64,000 nucleotides of DNA from JAHDHW01 sp963793295 (GTDB taxonomy: Bacteria > Bacteroidota > Bacteroidia > Chitinophagales > Saprospiraceae). Numbering within the stretch: the first letter of the stretch is position 1; each line of letters begins with the position of its first letter. Below the pieces are notes generated by a model. It did not search any database, was not told the DNA's origin, and saw only the letters and a program-made list of their open reading frames with translations. Below, piece by piece: positions 9,314 to 17,398 of the stretch. Made by a program: the position numbers and the translations under genes. Location: positions 1 through 64,000 of the forward strand of contig CAWBZX010000027.1 in assembly GCA_963793295.1 (NCBI GenBank). The letters run 5' to 3'.

Positions 9314-10346
9314 TGCGATAGTTGTGAATTTGAGAAGATAATTCCATTGTTGCCCGGATGGATGCGGGAATATGTTCACTACCGGCTAGCCATGAAACAA
9401 CTGCGGTCAATGCAGCTTTGGCTGATTTGGGAGAAAACCCTAATTTACGAACTTTATTATGATTATACCAATAATAGTGACCAACCATTTTGGCTTGATC
9501 CCTACTGGATGATGGCGCTTCGCCTGTAAATGTACTGATCAATTCATGGAATGCGGAGGCTAAAAACGCCGAAGTATAATAAGCAGTCACATAAGGCCCC
9601 GGCAAACCGCTGAGTTCTGAAATAATGGAATGTACTTCCGACCATTCAAGATTTTCACTTCCCAAAATGTACTTTTCACCACGTTTTCCCTTTTCTGCTG
9701 CGATGATATGCCCTTCGGCGACGTCATCAACTGAAACAATATTACAGCCGCCAATCCAGGTTGTTTTAAAAAGATCTTTCAAATAGTTGACGATCATGTG
9801 ATTGCTTTCTGTTAAACCATAATCCGGGCCGCCAACAGTCAAGGTCGGATTGACCACCACCAAATCAATATTATACAAACCAGCTAATTGAAAAGCCAGC
9901 TTTTCCTGCTCTACTTTTGAAATGACATAAGCCGGGGAATCATCAAAATCACCGGGATTTTCTTCTGAAATAATTCTTTTATTTTTTGTTGAACCCAATG
10001 TAACGGAAGAGGAAGTCAGCACCACTCTTTTAATCTTTGATTTGGAAACGGCTTCCATGATGTTTTGCATGCCGTGTTTGGCATTGCTGATCAACTCGTT
10101 GGAATCGTAGCCCCAATAAGAAAAAACACCTGCAACATGGAAAAGTATTTCACAGCCTTTTAAAGCTTCTGTGATCGTTTCTGATTCCAGAATATCTCCG
10201 TAAGCCATTTCAACTTTCAGTCCTTCAAGACTTCTCAAATCGCTTGTTTTTCTAACAAAAGCCCTGACTTTGTAGCCTTTGTTGAGCAATGCTTTTACCA
10301 GATTGCTTCCAATGAATCCATTTGCACCGGTGACCAATACTTTCAT
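9303..10346 (-). CDS. Extended SDR, NAD(P)-dependent epimerase/3beta-HSD or dihydroflavonol-reductase type
   Basis: The 347-residue Rossmann protein has the nucleotide-binding loop TGANGFIG at residues 6-13, the downstream VAYGD-like AYGD at 48-51, the Ser cluster SSS 112-114 and the catalytic Tyr140-xxx-Lys144 (YVISK). This is the extended SDR pattern of dihydroflavonol reductase, 3beta-hydroxysteroid dehydrogenase and HpnA-like proteins, which reduce or oxidise a hydroxyl/keto group on bulky, often lipophilic substrates. Its start overlaps the stop of the upstream gene by 4 bp (ATGA) and its stop overlaps the SRPBCC start, so the three are translationally coupled. The exact substrate cannot be read from sequence. 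Confidence 0.85.
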   Translation of the reverse strand: MKVLVTGANGFIGSNLVKALLNKGYKVRAFVRKTSDLRSLEGLKVEMAYGDILESETITEALKGCEILFHVAGVFSYWGYDSNELISNAKHGMQNIMEAVSKSKIKRVVLTSSSVTLGSTKNKRIISEENPGDFDDSPAYVISKVEQEKLAFQLAGLYNIDLVVVNPTLTVGGPDYGLTESNHMIVNYLKDLFKTTWIGGCNIVSVDDVAEGHIIAAEKGKRGEKYILGSENLEWSEVHSIISELSGLPGPYVTAYYTSAFLASAFHELISTFTGEAPSSSRDQAKMVGHYYWYNHNKVRKLGFSPKSAKAALTAVVSWLAGSEHIPASIRATMELSSQIHNYRNGI

Positions 10347-11230
10347 GACGGATCTTTTTTGGAAGGTTGGGAAAGTAAGCCAATGTCTTTTTGAACCGCT
10401 TTTGAAAGGTCACTGAAAAAACCGCGAATAGCATCTGTCGGTTTTTCATTCGCCTGAAAATGGCGATAACCATGTTCGTCAACTTCAATTTCTGCAACTC
10501 CTGTATTTTTACTATCACGCTGCATCCATTTTTTGACCAGGCCGGAGATCAACGAAAATATGTTTTTCAATTGTTCTGCTTCCAAAGGTTTGCTAAAAGC
10601 ACCTTCTTCGCCATATTCTTCGTTAAATTTCTTACCAATATAGGTGTCGCGTCCTTCACAAACTGCTTCAAAATTGGCCATCGTTCTGGAAAAGAAACGA
10701 ACATAGGAGTCCGAAACCAGTGCGTCTTTCACTTCAGGGAGATAATCCATATTGAACACTTGCCAGAAGATCGGCAGCGCAAATTTTTGTCGTGCGACAA
10801 TGGTGATTTTGGTTCCTCCGGGATCTTCAGCAAAAGTGACCATTCCATCGTCAAATTCTGCGGAGTCATTTTGACTATTGACGGTTCGCCAGAAAATCTG
10901 CTGCTGGGTTTTTTCATAGCGCATGACTTCTATTTTTCCAACATCGATATATTTTCCACCAAAAAGAACCATCCAATTGGGTTGTGGTAGATAGATGTCC
11001 CGTTCAGCCTGATAAATCACTCTTTTGCTACGATCGGATTTTACTGGAACACGAGCTCCGCCAATGTTGTCATACATCATTTGCACAGCGCGGCTGATGT
11101 CCACTTTTTTGATAAAGTCTTTAAAAGGGACCGGGATAATCTTCGAATATTCAAAAAGAACCGACTCGTCGATGTATCGCCAGCGAATACCATTTTGATC
11201 AGGAGGTGTATGCCGAACGATCTGTGCCAA
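10343..11230 (-). CDS. SRPBCC-like protein of unknown function
   Basis: The 295-residue product is cytoplasmic, with no signal or membrane segment. The stretch around residues 60-180 has the strand rhythm of SRPBCC proteins (KIEVMRYEKTQQQIFWRTV, MVTFAEDPGGTKITIVARQ), like the last gene of the operon; I do not recognise the family with certainty. The open frame contains no ATG near its beginning. The only NTG codon after the preceding stop is TTG 11228-11230, giving the start used here. It follows the DUF362 gene by 31 bp and overlaps the SDR gene by 4 bp. Confidence 0.55.
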   Translation of the reverse strand: MAQIVRHTPPDQNGIRWRYIDESVLFEYSKIIPVPFKDFIKKVDISRAVQMMYDNIGGARVPVKSDRSKRVIYQAERDIYLPQPNWMVLFGGKYIDVGKIEVMRYEKTQQQIFWRTVNSQNDSAEFDDGMVTFAEDPGGTKITIVARQKFALPIFWQVFNMDYLPEVKDALVSDSYVRFFSRTMANFEAVCEGRDTYIGKKFNEEYGEEGAFSKPLEAEQLKNIFSLISGLVKKWMQRDSKNTGVAEIEVDEHGYRHFQANEKPTDAIRGFFSDLSKAVQKDIGLLSQPSKKDPS

Positions 11231-11261
11231 TGGCCGGATATAGTTTTCAATGTCTTCAAAG

Positions 11262-12506
11262 TCAGCGGCCTTGATATTGTTTTAAATCAATTCCCAGCGC
11301 TACTTTTTTGCGGTACAATTTATCTTTGTCATACAAAATCTGCCAGGACTGCTGCATTTTGTAAATATTCACGAGGCTGTAATTCAAGCCGATCATGACC
11401 CAATGGACCAGCGGATGCTCATCGATGTCTTTGATCAATGGGATTAGAATCGAATTGATCTGCTCATCCATGATGTTTTTGAAAGGGAAAAGTTCGGTGT
11501 CAACTTTTTGTAGCCACGGTTTTGAGAGTTTGTTGATCGCAGGAATTTCGTTGCGCTGACGAACGGATTCCCGCAGAAAAGGAGAAGCGCTTTGCCAGCC
11601 TGAGTAAGTAGATATATCGCCTTCGATTTTATAATTTTTTGGCAAACCAATTTTTCGAAGTGAATGGACATTGAGTTTTGAGGCATAAGGATCAAGTCCC
11701 ATTTTCAAGGCACCGACCCAATCCACCAAGAGCAGATTGTTTCCTGCAATAAAAGTATGCGTTTCCAAGGGATTGGAATGGCGGTTACCCTGGCTACCGT
11801 GATTACTGACAAAAGCATCGATTATCGTGAAATGAACACCGGTATGTTGCAACAAACTCGTCGCCACTTCACCTACTGGCAGTCTGTTTCGGTAATGGTA
11901 ATCTTTCGCTCGGAGCGGTAAAATATTCATCAGGTTATGTAAACCGAGCGCGAAAAGATTTTCTTCGTCAGATTTGTTTTTACAAAAATTGATACGAAAA
12001 TGTGCGTCGAGCCAGTGTTTTGAAAGGCCAGTTCTGGCCAGCAGATCACCTGCCGGGAAATGGTGGTCAACGATTTCTTCGCTGAGATTTAAAATATCAT
12101 AAGAGTTTCCGTTTTCTGTTTCAAATCGATAACCAATCAGATCCGCCAAAATAATGGGATCGCGGTTTTCCAGCCAAAGATCGGCTTGCATGACTCCGTC
12201 AGCAACAAAAGTATTTGAATAGCCTTTTTCAAAAAGGAGATCGATTAGATGTTCCACCAACCGGGGATCCGTGCCGGTTGTGGCATCCTGCTCATAAATT
12301 TCAAGATCAGGTTTGATTAAAACACTAAACTTTGCTTTGGGAATTTTTTTTGAGGAACGTTCAGATTCAATAACTTTCCAAAAATTGGACTTTTCCAAAA
12401 CGGCCTGTAATAGGGATTTGGCATCAGCCGTTTCGCTCTGGCAAACGCTTACCAAAGTTGACTTTTTGTTTCGTTTTGAGATAGATGGTGCAGTTCTCTT
12501 TGCCAT
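11262..12506 (-). CDS. DUF362 domain-containing protein
   Basis: The 414-residue protein reads as a DUF362 family member: KFSVLIKPDLEIY near residue 60, a DPRLVEHLIDLL helix, a VADGVM segment, and a later FTIIDAFVSNHGSQG turn followed by NNLLLVDWVGALKMGLDP. Members elsewhere often carry ferredoxin-like cysteine clusters; none is visible here, so an electron-transfer role is not supported. The catalytic function of the family is not established. Gene spacing is 6 bp after the phasin-like gene. Confidence 0.7.
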   Translation of the reverse strand: MAKRTAPSISKRNKKSTLVSVCQSETADAKSLLQAVLEKSNFWKVIESERSSKKIPKAKFSVLIKPDLEIYEQDATTGTDPRLVEHLIDLLFEKGYSNTFVADGVMQADLWLENRDPIILADLIGYRFETENGNSYDILNLSEEIVDHHFPAGDLLARTGLSKHWLDAHFRINFCKNKSDEENLFALGLHNLMNILPLRAKDYHYRNRLPVGEVATSLLQHTGVHFTIIDAFVSNHGSQGNRHSNPLETHTFIAGNNLLLVDWVGALKMGLDPYASKLNVHSLRKIGLPKNYKIEGDISTYSGWQSASPFLRESVRQRNEIPAINKLSKPWLQKVDTELFPFKNIMDEQINSILIPLIKDIDEHPLVHWVMIGLNYSLVNIYKMQQSWQILYDKDKLYRKKVALGIDLKQYQGR

Positions 12507-12512
12507 TCAAGT

Positions 12513-12836
12513 TTAGGCTTTGTCGGTTTTGTCCAACAATGATTTAGTTGCTTTGAGTGAGGCGTCAATTGATGCATCCGATAGCTCTTTTTGCACCTTC
12601 ATCGCCGCTTTAGTTGTTGATTTTACAGCTTCTTCCACTTGGTCCACCAATTTAGTTTCCAGGCCCATTGTTTTTAAAATATTTTTTTGAACTTTAAAAG
12701 AAGCATCCAAAAATCCTGAATAAACACGCTGCCAGTCATCCACTGCATTTTTTAATTTTGGTGCGGCACGTTCTGCCTGTTCCAGATAAAACCGGGTAAC
12801 TTTGGTTGCTGCGTTTTCTGATTTTTTTTCGGTCAT
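12513..12836 (-). CDS. Phasin-like small helical protein
   Basis: The 107 residues are almost entirely amphipathic helix, rich in Ala, Lys, Glu and Val, with no signal or transmembrane segment. The sequence VDDWQRVYSGFLDASFKVQKN and the long tail of K-A-A-x-V-x-K spacing resemble phasins, which coat polyhydroxyalkanoate granules. The assignment is by composition and pattern only. It lies 4 bp downstream of the beta-propeller gene and 6 bp upstream of DUF362. Similar helical stretches form the N-termini of two other proteins of this operon (14103-14765 and 14799-15485), suggesting a common docking mode. Confidence 0.5.
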   Translation of the reverse strand: MTEKKSENAATKVTRFYLEQAERAAPKLKNAVDDWQRVYSGFLDASFKVQKNILKTMGLETKLVDQVEEAVKSTTKAAMKVQKELSDASIDASLKATKSLLDKTDKA

Positions 12837-12840
12837 GATT

Positions 12841-14100
12841 TTATTTTTTTAAATCCGTATTAGTTTCGGCAACTCCATTTGGGCTGAGTAAATAGCTGTG
12901 ATGGAATCCAAGTCGTGGATCGGCCATTTTTCCAAAAAAGGGAACGTACTCTTGAATATCCGGCATCTGTACCCGGAGCCGTTTTTCTAAAGAAGGATAA
13001 TCGTAAATCGTGATGTGGTTTAAACCCCTATTTGCTGTGAATAATAGTGTTTGGTCTTTAGAAAGCTGGCAAGCATGGACGGAATCCATCAACCTGAAAC
13101 GGCTAATTCGCAAAGCACTCATAAAATGTTGGTTGCTGCCAAAAAAACTCCCTCGAGTCAAACAATCATAAACTGTTGTGGCCATTGTCCTTTTATGATC
13201 CATCACTTCCTGCAGATTGGGTAGCTCATCGATGATACGGAAATCAGAAAAAGTTTCGAGATCAATGAAAACGATGCTGTGGCTGCCTCCGTTACAAAAA
13301 ATGAGTTCCGTATCGGAAATCGTAACATCAGAATTGATATGCGAAGGAATCTCCCGCCCGCAGGCCCAATGTCGTTTGACTTTCTTTTCTTTTGCATCGA
13401 TTTCAAAAGCATATTCCTTGAAAAAAGCCATTGCCCATTTGTGATAATCGACGTGATCCTGAGGCAATACTCTGAATGAAATAGCGTAAAAAATATCTTT
13501 GGTCGGATGAGGCATTAAATGCCAGCAGGTTGCGGGAAGGTCAATGCGCGTTGCTTTTCCGGTTTCCATATCCCAAACGCCTACCATTTTTGCCTCTCCG
13601 TTTTTTCCATGAGCTGGATTATCCATTGAACCATAGCACAGGTATCGGCCGGATTTGGTGAATTTCATACTGTGCGGAAGCATCAGTTTATGGGGGCCTA
13701 ACTTTCTGCCTTTACTAAGATTGTTGACATTGAAAAGGTAAAAAAAATCGCCTATCGCCGCTATAAATTCTTCATTATTGATCCAAGCGACGTGTGTGCT
13801 GCCGCGGATACTCGAATCGTTTTTTTCAAAACCAAGCGTGGAAATTCTTTCGTATTCATCAAGTGTCACCGGATCGTACAACATCAGGTGTTGCCCGGCG
13901 GTACCTAAATAGCCATAATTACGCTCGGGGCTGATGCTGACCGCGTGTCCGCCAGCCATTCCGTTGTGGTATTTGACTTTAAATGCGTAAGAATTATCAA
14001 TCGGATCGAAGAAGAAATTGCAGACCCCGGCAAGTCCTTCTAATCCGTTGATTCCATTGCCATCGAGAGCGATATGAAATGCGTAAGGATAAGATTTCAT
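12841..14100 (-). CDS. Cytoplasmic beta-propeller protein (quinoprotein/WD40-like)
   Basis: The 419-residue product has no signal peptide. Blade-like repeats are visible: GGHAVSISPERNYGYLGTAG, STHVAWINNEEFIAAIGDFF, MLPHSMKFTKSGRYLCYGSM, TCWHLMPHPTKDIFYAISF, IPSHINSDVTISDTELIFCN and VHACQLSKDQTLLFTANRG. Each has a small-residue turn then a strand, about 50-60 residues apart, which fits a seven-bladed propeller. Several blades carry a conserved His near their start (GGHAV, STHVA, LPHSM, CWHLM, PSHIN), so a metal or ligand site at the centre is possible. It starts 2 bp after the preceding gene. No known enzyme family recognised. Confidence 0.6.
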   Translation of the reverse strand: MKSYPYAFHIALDGNGINGLEGLAGVCNFFFDPIDNSYAFKVKYHNGMAGGHAVSISPERNYGYLGTAGQHLMLYDPVTLDEYERISTLGFEKNDSSIRGSTHVAWINNEEFIAAIGDFFYLFNVNNLSKGRKLGPHKLMLPHSMKFTKSGRYLCYGSMDNPAHGKNGEAKMVGVWDMETGKATRIDLPATCWHLMPHPTKDIFYAISFRVLPQDHVDYHKWAMAFFKEYAFEIDAKEKKVKRHWACGREIPSHINSDVTISDTELIFCNGGSHSIVFIDLETFSDFRIIDELPNLQEVMDHKRTMATTVYDCLTRGSFFGSNQHFMSALRISRFRLMDSVHACQLSKDQTLLFTANRGLNHITIYDYPSLEKRLRVQMPDIQEYVPFFGKMADPRLGFHHSYLLSPNGVAETNTDLKK

Positions 14101-14102
14101 TT

Positions 14103-14765
14103 TTAGGATTTTGCTTTTTCTTCTACATAAATGACCACATCAAATTGCGTATTCTCAAATCCTAAAACATTGACATTGCTTCGATAGCTTCCTGCCTGGG
14201 AGGACTTTGGAATAGTTGCAGAGATTTCGATATCGACTTTTCCGCCAGGAGCAATTTTAAAGGAGTTTGGTGCAAATTTTAACCTGATGTTGGTCAATTT
14301 TCCGGTATCATCCGAAGTGCATCTGGTCGCTTTGAAGGTCCCTTTTTGTTCTTCATCAGAGCTGCTGTTGAGTTCAAAATTGGCGACAACAGTTTCCCCT
14401 CGTTTTCCGGAAAGGCGTAACTCAGATTTTCGTCGCATCGCTTTAACTTTATCTTCAACGACGACTTCCGAAGCTTCCTTTTTATCCAGTGATTCCACAA
14501 AAGAAGATACGTCATTGGACAGTTGAACGCCTAAATCAATGAGGTTTTCAGCATATTTCAGATTGATTTCCATAAAATTGGAAATCGTATTGTTTAAAAC
14601 ATCGGTGTTCAGTTTTTGTAAATCGGACCACTCAGGTTTTTTTGAAATTAGATTGGTAAAAGTCTCGGAGGTCGCCTTCATGATTTGCGTATTCGCTTCA
14701 ATGGACTTTTCCATTATTTTCTGGATACCTTTTAAAAGGTCGTTTTGTTTGTCTTCGTTTTCCAT
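14103..14765 (-). CDS. Phasin-like helical N-terminus fused to Ig-like domain, paralogue A
   Basis: Residues 1 to about 100 form a continuous amphipathic helical region (GIQKIMEKSIEANTQIMKAT, then YAENLIDLGVQLSNDVSSFV) like phasins. Residues about 110-220 are beta-rich (GETVVANFELNSSS, FAPNSFKIAPGGKVDIEISA, GSYRSNVNVLGF) in the manner of Ig-like or CARDB domains. No signal peptide is present, so the Ig-like domain is intracellular, which is unusual. The neighbouring 14799-15485 product has the same architecture. A role on the surface of a cytoplasmic granule is inferred from the helix, not shown. Confidence 0.55.
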   Translation of the reverse strand: MENEDKQNDLLKGIQKIMEKSIEANTQIMKATSETFTNLISKKPEWSDLQKLNTDVLNNTISNFMEINLKYAENLIDLGVQLSNDVSSFVESLDKKEASEVVVEDKVKAMRRKSELRLSGKRGETVVANFELNSSSDEEQKGTFKATRCTSDDTGKLTNIRLKFAPNSFKIAPGGKVDIEISATIPKSSQAGSYRSNVNVLGFENTQFDVVIYVEEKAKS

Positions 14766-14798
14766 AAGTTTTTTGTTTGTCTAACAGAGTAAGAGTGA

Positions 14799-15485
14799 CT
14801 AGCCTTTTTTAGTTACACTTAAATTCGTATTAATCCTCGTTTCATCGGGTTTGTCTTCACAGTAAAAATGAGATTGCCAGCTTTGCCAGTGGTTGAAATA
14901 ATGTTTTTCGCTCAAAGGTTTTGCCACGGGCACATCACAAAAAGGAACAACATTTAAAGTAAAGCAAATATTTTGATTAACTTCTTTTTCGCGGATGACG
15001 ATATCAGTTTGAAAACAATCTCCAGGATTAACTCCCTGCATCAAATTTATGGTCATCAGCACATTAACCAATTGTCCAGGTTGCAGATCAACTTCCTGTT
15101 TGTTCAAAACGGGCTGTTGGGGTGCCGGATTTCCATCCTGATCGACAAGCGGACGTAGGCCAATTTTATAACGTTTGGCTGAGCCACAGGTGTTTTTTAC
15201 AGCAAATGGAACGACGATAACCTCTCCGGCGTAAGCGTCGCGGTTTATTTCGATTAAACAATGTGGCGGACAATAAGGCTCAGGGGGACAGCAGTCGCAG
15301 TTTTTTGAAGAAGCTAAAAAAGGAGATTGGAAACTGACATTTTTAAAAAGATTTCCCATTTCAGTTGCCATCTTCATATTGTTTTCAAACGAAGAAGATA
15401 AGAGATCCATGGATAGTTTTGAAAATTTTTGGATGCTATCTGTGAAGTCCGATGTTGTGCTTTTATTTGAATGCTGGTTTGACAT
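14799..15485 (-). CDS. Phasin-like helical N-terminus fused to Ig-like domain, paralogue B with Cys/Pro hinge
   Basis: The 228-residue product starts with a polar helical region (TDSIQKFSKLSMDLLSSSF, MKMATEMGNLFKNV), then a Cys/Pro hinge (CDCCPPEPYCPPHC), then an Ig-like domain with the strands AGEVIVVPFAVKNTCG and VDLQPGQLVNVLMTINL. No signal peptide. The hinge has five cysteines in fourteen residues and could bind metal or form a crosslink, but it matches no motif I know. It shares overall design with the next gene downstream and sits 33 bp upstream of it. Confidence 0.55.
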   Translation of the reverse strand: MSNQHSNKSTTSDFTDSIQKFSKLSMDLLSSSFENNMKMATEMGNLFKNVSFQSPFLASSKNCDCCPPEPYCPPHCLIEINRDAYAGEVIVVPFAVKNTCGSAKRYKIGLRPLVDQDGNPAPQQPVLNKQEVDLQPGQLVNVLMTINLMQGVNPGDCFQTDIVIREKEVNQNICFTLNVVPFCDVPVAKPLSEKHYFNHWQSWQSHFYCEDKPDETRINTNLSVTKKG

Positions 15486-15501
15486 ATTTTTAGATTTGAG
15501 C

Positions 15502-15515
15502 CTGCCAGCCGGCAG
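15502..15515. repeat. GC-rich palindrome between operon genes
   Basis: CTGCCAGCCGGCAG is a 5-bp stem with a 4-bp loop in an otherwise AT-rich 62-bp gap between the genes 15548-16351 and 14799-15485. It could be a mild attenuator or an mRNA-stabilising hairpin. There is no T-tract on the transcribed strand, so a full terminator is unlikely. Confidence 0.4.
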
Positions 15516-15547
15516 TCAGGGTTTTGAAAAGTATCAAATTTGAAGTG

Positions 15548-16351
15548 TCATTTAATTTTAGTTGATTTGACTTTTTTAGACTTTTTTAGATCGTAGCTTT
15601 GAATAATCCGGTAATCTAATTCCTGATCTAAAATGCGGATCTCGCCTTCATAAAGCCTTTGGTCATTGATGTCCTTTGGCAGTTTAAAAGAAATATTGAG
15701 CACCTTTGTTTCTCCAGGATTTACGATTTGGCCTGCTTCATCAATGGAAGTTTCTATCCAGCCTGCAATATCTTTTTTCAGCCCTTTTACAAAATAATCG
15801 AGCGTAGCTTCAGTGCCTTCATCGCCTGTTTCACGAATAGCCAAAGAAAGGTTGCGGCAAATCAAATCCATGTCTAGTGTCGTGTTATGTTTAATGCTGG
15901 GTACTAAAACAGGAACATTGCCTTTATTGACCAAAAGAACTTCTTTTTTGTGGATAAGATCAGGAGCGATTCCCATAAAAGTAACCTGATTGGGGATCAA
16001 CATGATTTCCATCGTTTCCTGAACGATCATTTTTAGTTTCCGTTCTTTCCCGCCAACATTGATGGTTGACTGATACGTGCCGGGAGGAGTGTTGGGGCTT
16101 GCAGCAAAGCTGGCAAAATGTGATTTGATTTCTTTGGGTGATAAAACGGTATTGATATCGAGCGATCGTTTTGCTAAACCAGGCTCTTTGCTTTTATGGC
16201 TGATTGGAAGATCTTTGATGAAAACATCTTCTTTTACATTGTTTTGAAAGGTAATGAAACCGGTCAGAAACGCAGGAGGTCCCGACAGAATAATTTCATC
16301 TTCAGAACAATGAACCTCTTTTTTTTGACCTTCACAAGATACTGTTAGCAT
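15548..16351 (-). CDS. Cytoplasmic protein with tandem Ig-like domains
   Basis: The 267-residue product has no signal peptide and reads as two Ig-like modules. The first is about 20-115 (GPPAFLTGFITFQNNVKED, LSPKEIKSHFASFAAS, PPGTYQSTINVGG). The second is about 120-255 (MEIMLIPNQVTFMGIAPD, KKEVLLVNKGNVPVLVP, VNPGETKVLNISFKLP, YEGEIRILDQEL). The order of strands resembles the abnormal-spindle-like/CARDB kind of Ig fold, here inside the cell. The C-terminus is a short Lys-rich tail. It is the second gene of the operon, 40 bp after the first. Its biochemical role is unknown. Confidence 0.5.
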   Translation of the reverse strand: MLTVSCEGQKKEVHCSEDEIILSGPPAFLTGFITFQNNVKEDVFIKDLPISHKSKEPGLAKRSLDINTVLSPKEIKSHFASFAASPNTPPGTYQSTINVGGKERKLKMIVQETMEIMLIPNQVTFMGIAPDLIHKKEVLLVNKGNVPVLVPSIKHNTTLDMDLICRNLSLAIRETGDEGTEATLDYFVKGLKKDIAGWIETSIDEAGQIVNPGETKVLNISFKLPKDINDQRLYEGEIRILDQELDYRIIQSYDLKKSKKVKSTKIK

Positions 16352-16391
16352 GTTTTCTGATTTTGAAATTAATAAATTAAAATGGTACTAG

Positions 16392-16973
16392 CTATTTACT
16401 ACCTTTTGGCTTACGAGCTGTAACTGCAGGCCGGTTGGCCGTTCCGGGTATCGTGGTATCCGCTTCCGGAAATGGTCTGGTATCCGGTTCGCAGCAAGGC
16501 AATTCGCATCTTTCGTAGGCATTGGGCACATAAGGTTCCGTAATGATCTGCGATTCGCCGCTTGTGCAAAAAGAGAATAATTCTACACCAAGTAGATTAA
16601 AACATAACTGGTTGTAATTAGGCATTCTTACCCGTATTTCAGGAGTCAACAGATCTTTAATGTCTTGTTTTGACAATCTCGGAAGATTGAGTAATTCAAT
16701 TTCAGTAGCGACGGGTTCATTTCTGTTACCTTGAATGGTTGTCGTAATTGGTTTGTCTTTATTTCCCTGGATGGTCGTGGTAACCGGTTTGTTTGGGTCA
16801 CCCTGAATATTGGTAACGATCGGCTTTGAAGCATCACCGGTCATGTGTACCGCAACAGGCTGATTTTTATCGCCGGTTACTTTGGAGGTGACATTCATTA
16901 CAGGTACCGTGATCGACAGGCCGCCGCCGATGGTAAAGGTATAGTTGTTGGGAATTGAAACTCTTGCTGACAT
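16392..16973 (-). CDS. Eleven-residue-repeat protein, first gene of the operon
   Basis: The 193-residue product carries five consecutive units of about 11-12 residues between residues 33 and 93: GDKNQPVAVHM, GDASKPIVTNI, GDPNKPVTTTI, GNKDKPITTTI, GNRNEPVATEI. The pattern is G-[DN]-x-x-[KQE]-P-[VI]-x-x-x-[IM], suggestive of a beta-solenoid or stacked beta-hairpins. Before it lies a glycine-rich beta segment (FTIGGGLSITVPVMNV), and after it a Cys/Pro-rich tail (CELPCCEPDTRP). No signal or membrane segment. I do not recognise the family; the repeats could polymerise or bind a repetitive ligand. Confidence 0.5.
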   Translation of the reverse strand: MSARVSIPNNYTFTIGGGLSITVPVMNVTSKVTGDKNQPVAVHMTGDASKPIVTNIQGDPNKPVTTTIQGNKDKPITTTIQGNRNEPVATEIELLNLPRLSKQDIKDLLTPEIRVRMPNYNQLCFNLLGVELFSFCTSGESQIITEPYVPNAYERCELPCCEPDTRPFPEADTTIPGTANRPAVTARKPKGSK

Positions 16974-17398
16974 TATTAGGTGTGTTGAGGTTGAGGTAAA
17001 TATACATACTAAAGTTACGTAATATTTTTAAAAAATCTACTTGCTAAGCCAAAATATCTTGTATTTATAAAATAAATTATCCTAAGGTTTTGATTTCTAT
17101 TTTTTTTATCCGAATATAATAGCAATTCTGCAAGTTGTGATCACCTAAACGAACAGTTGCATTCAAACAGAGAAGAAGATTCTCGTTGAAACTCGTTTAT
17201 GTTTTTATAAATGAAAAATTTTAAGGTGATATTAAAAAAGGAAATCGGGGCGAATCGTATTTTTTGTTCTTAGGAAACCATTCTTTGCCCTTCGATACAA
17301 AGAAGCAAAATTTACAAATTATTGTTGTTTTCAAAAATATCTCCTTACTTAGCCTAATTGTGTTTCAGTAATTGTAAATTGGAAAAAAAATCAAACTG
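16974..17398. other. Intergenic region between divergent genes, no gene seen
   Basis: This 425-bp AT-rich stretch separates the leftward ten-gene operon from the rightward gene at 17399 and must hold promoters for both. No exact TAnnTTTG element was found in a good position; a one-mismatch reverse-strand copy (TAACTTTA) lies at 17010-17017. A short palindrome GTGATCAC lies near 17140. No credible ORF. Confidence 0.5.

Noticed and set aside
12513..16973. The phasin-like genes as a classical polyhydroxyalkanoate operon
   Set aside because: No PhaC, PhaA or PhaB-like gene lies in the window; the SDR is of the extended type, unlike PhaB.
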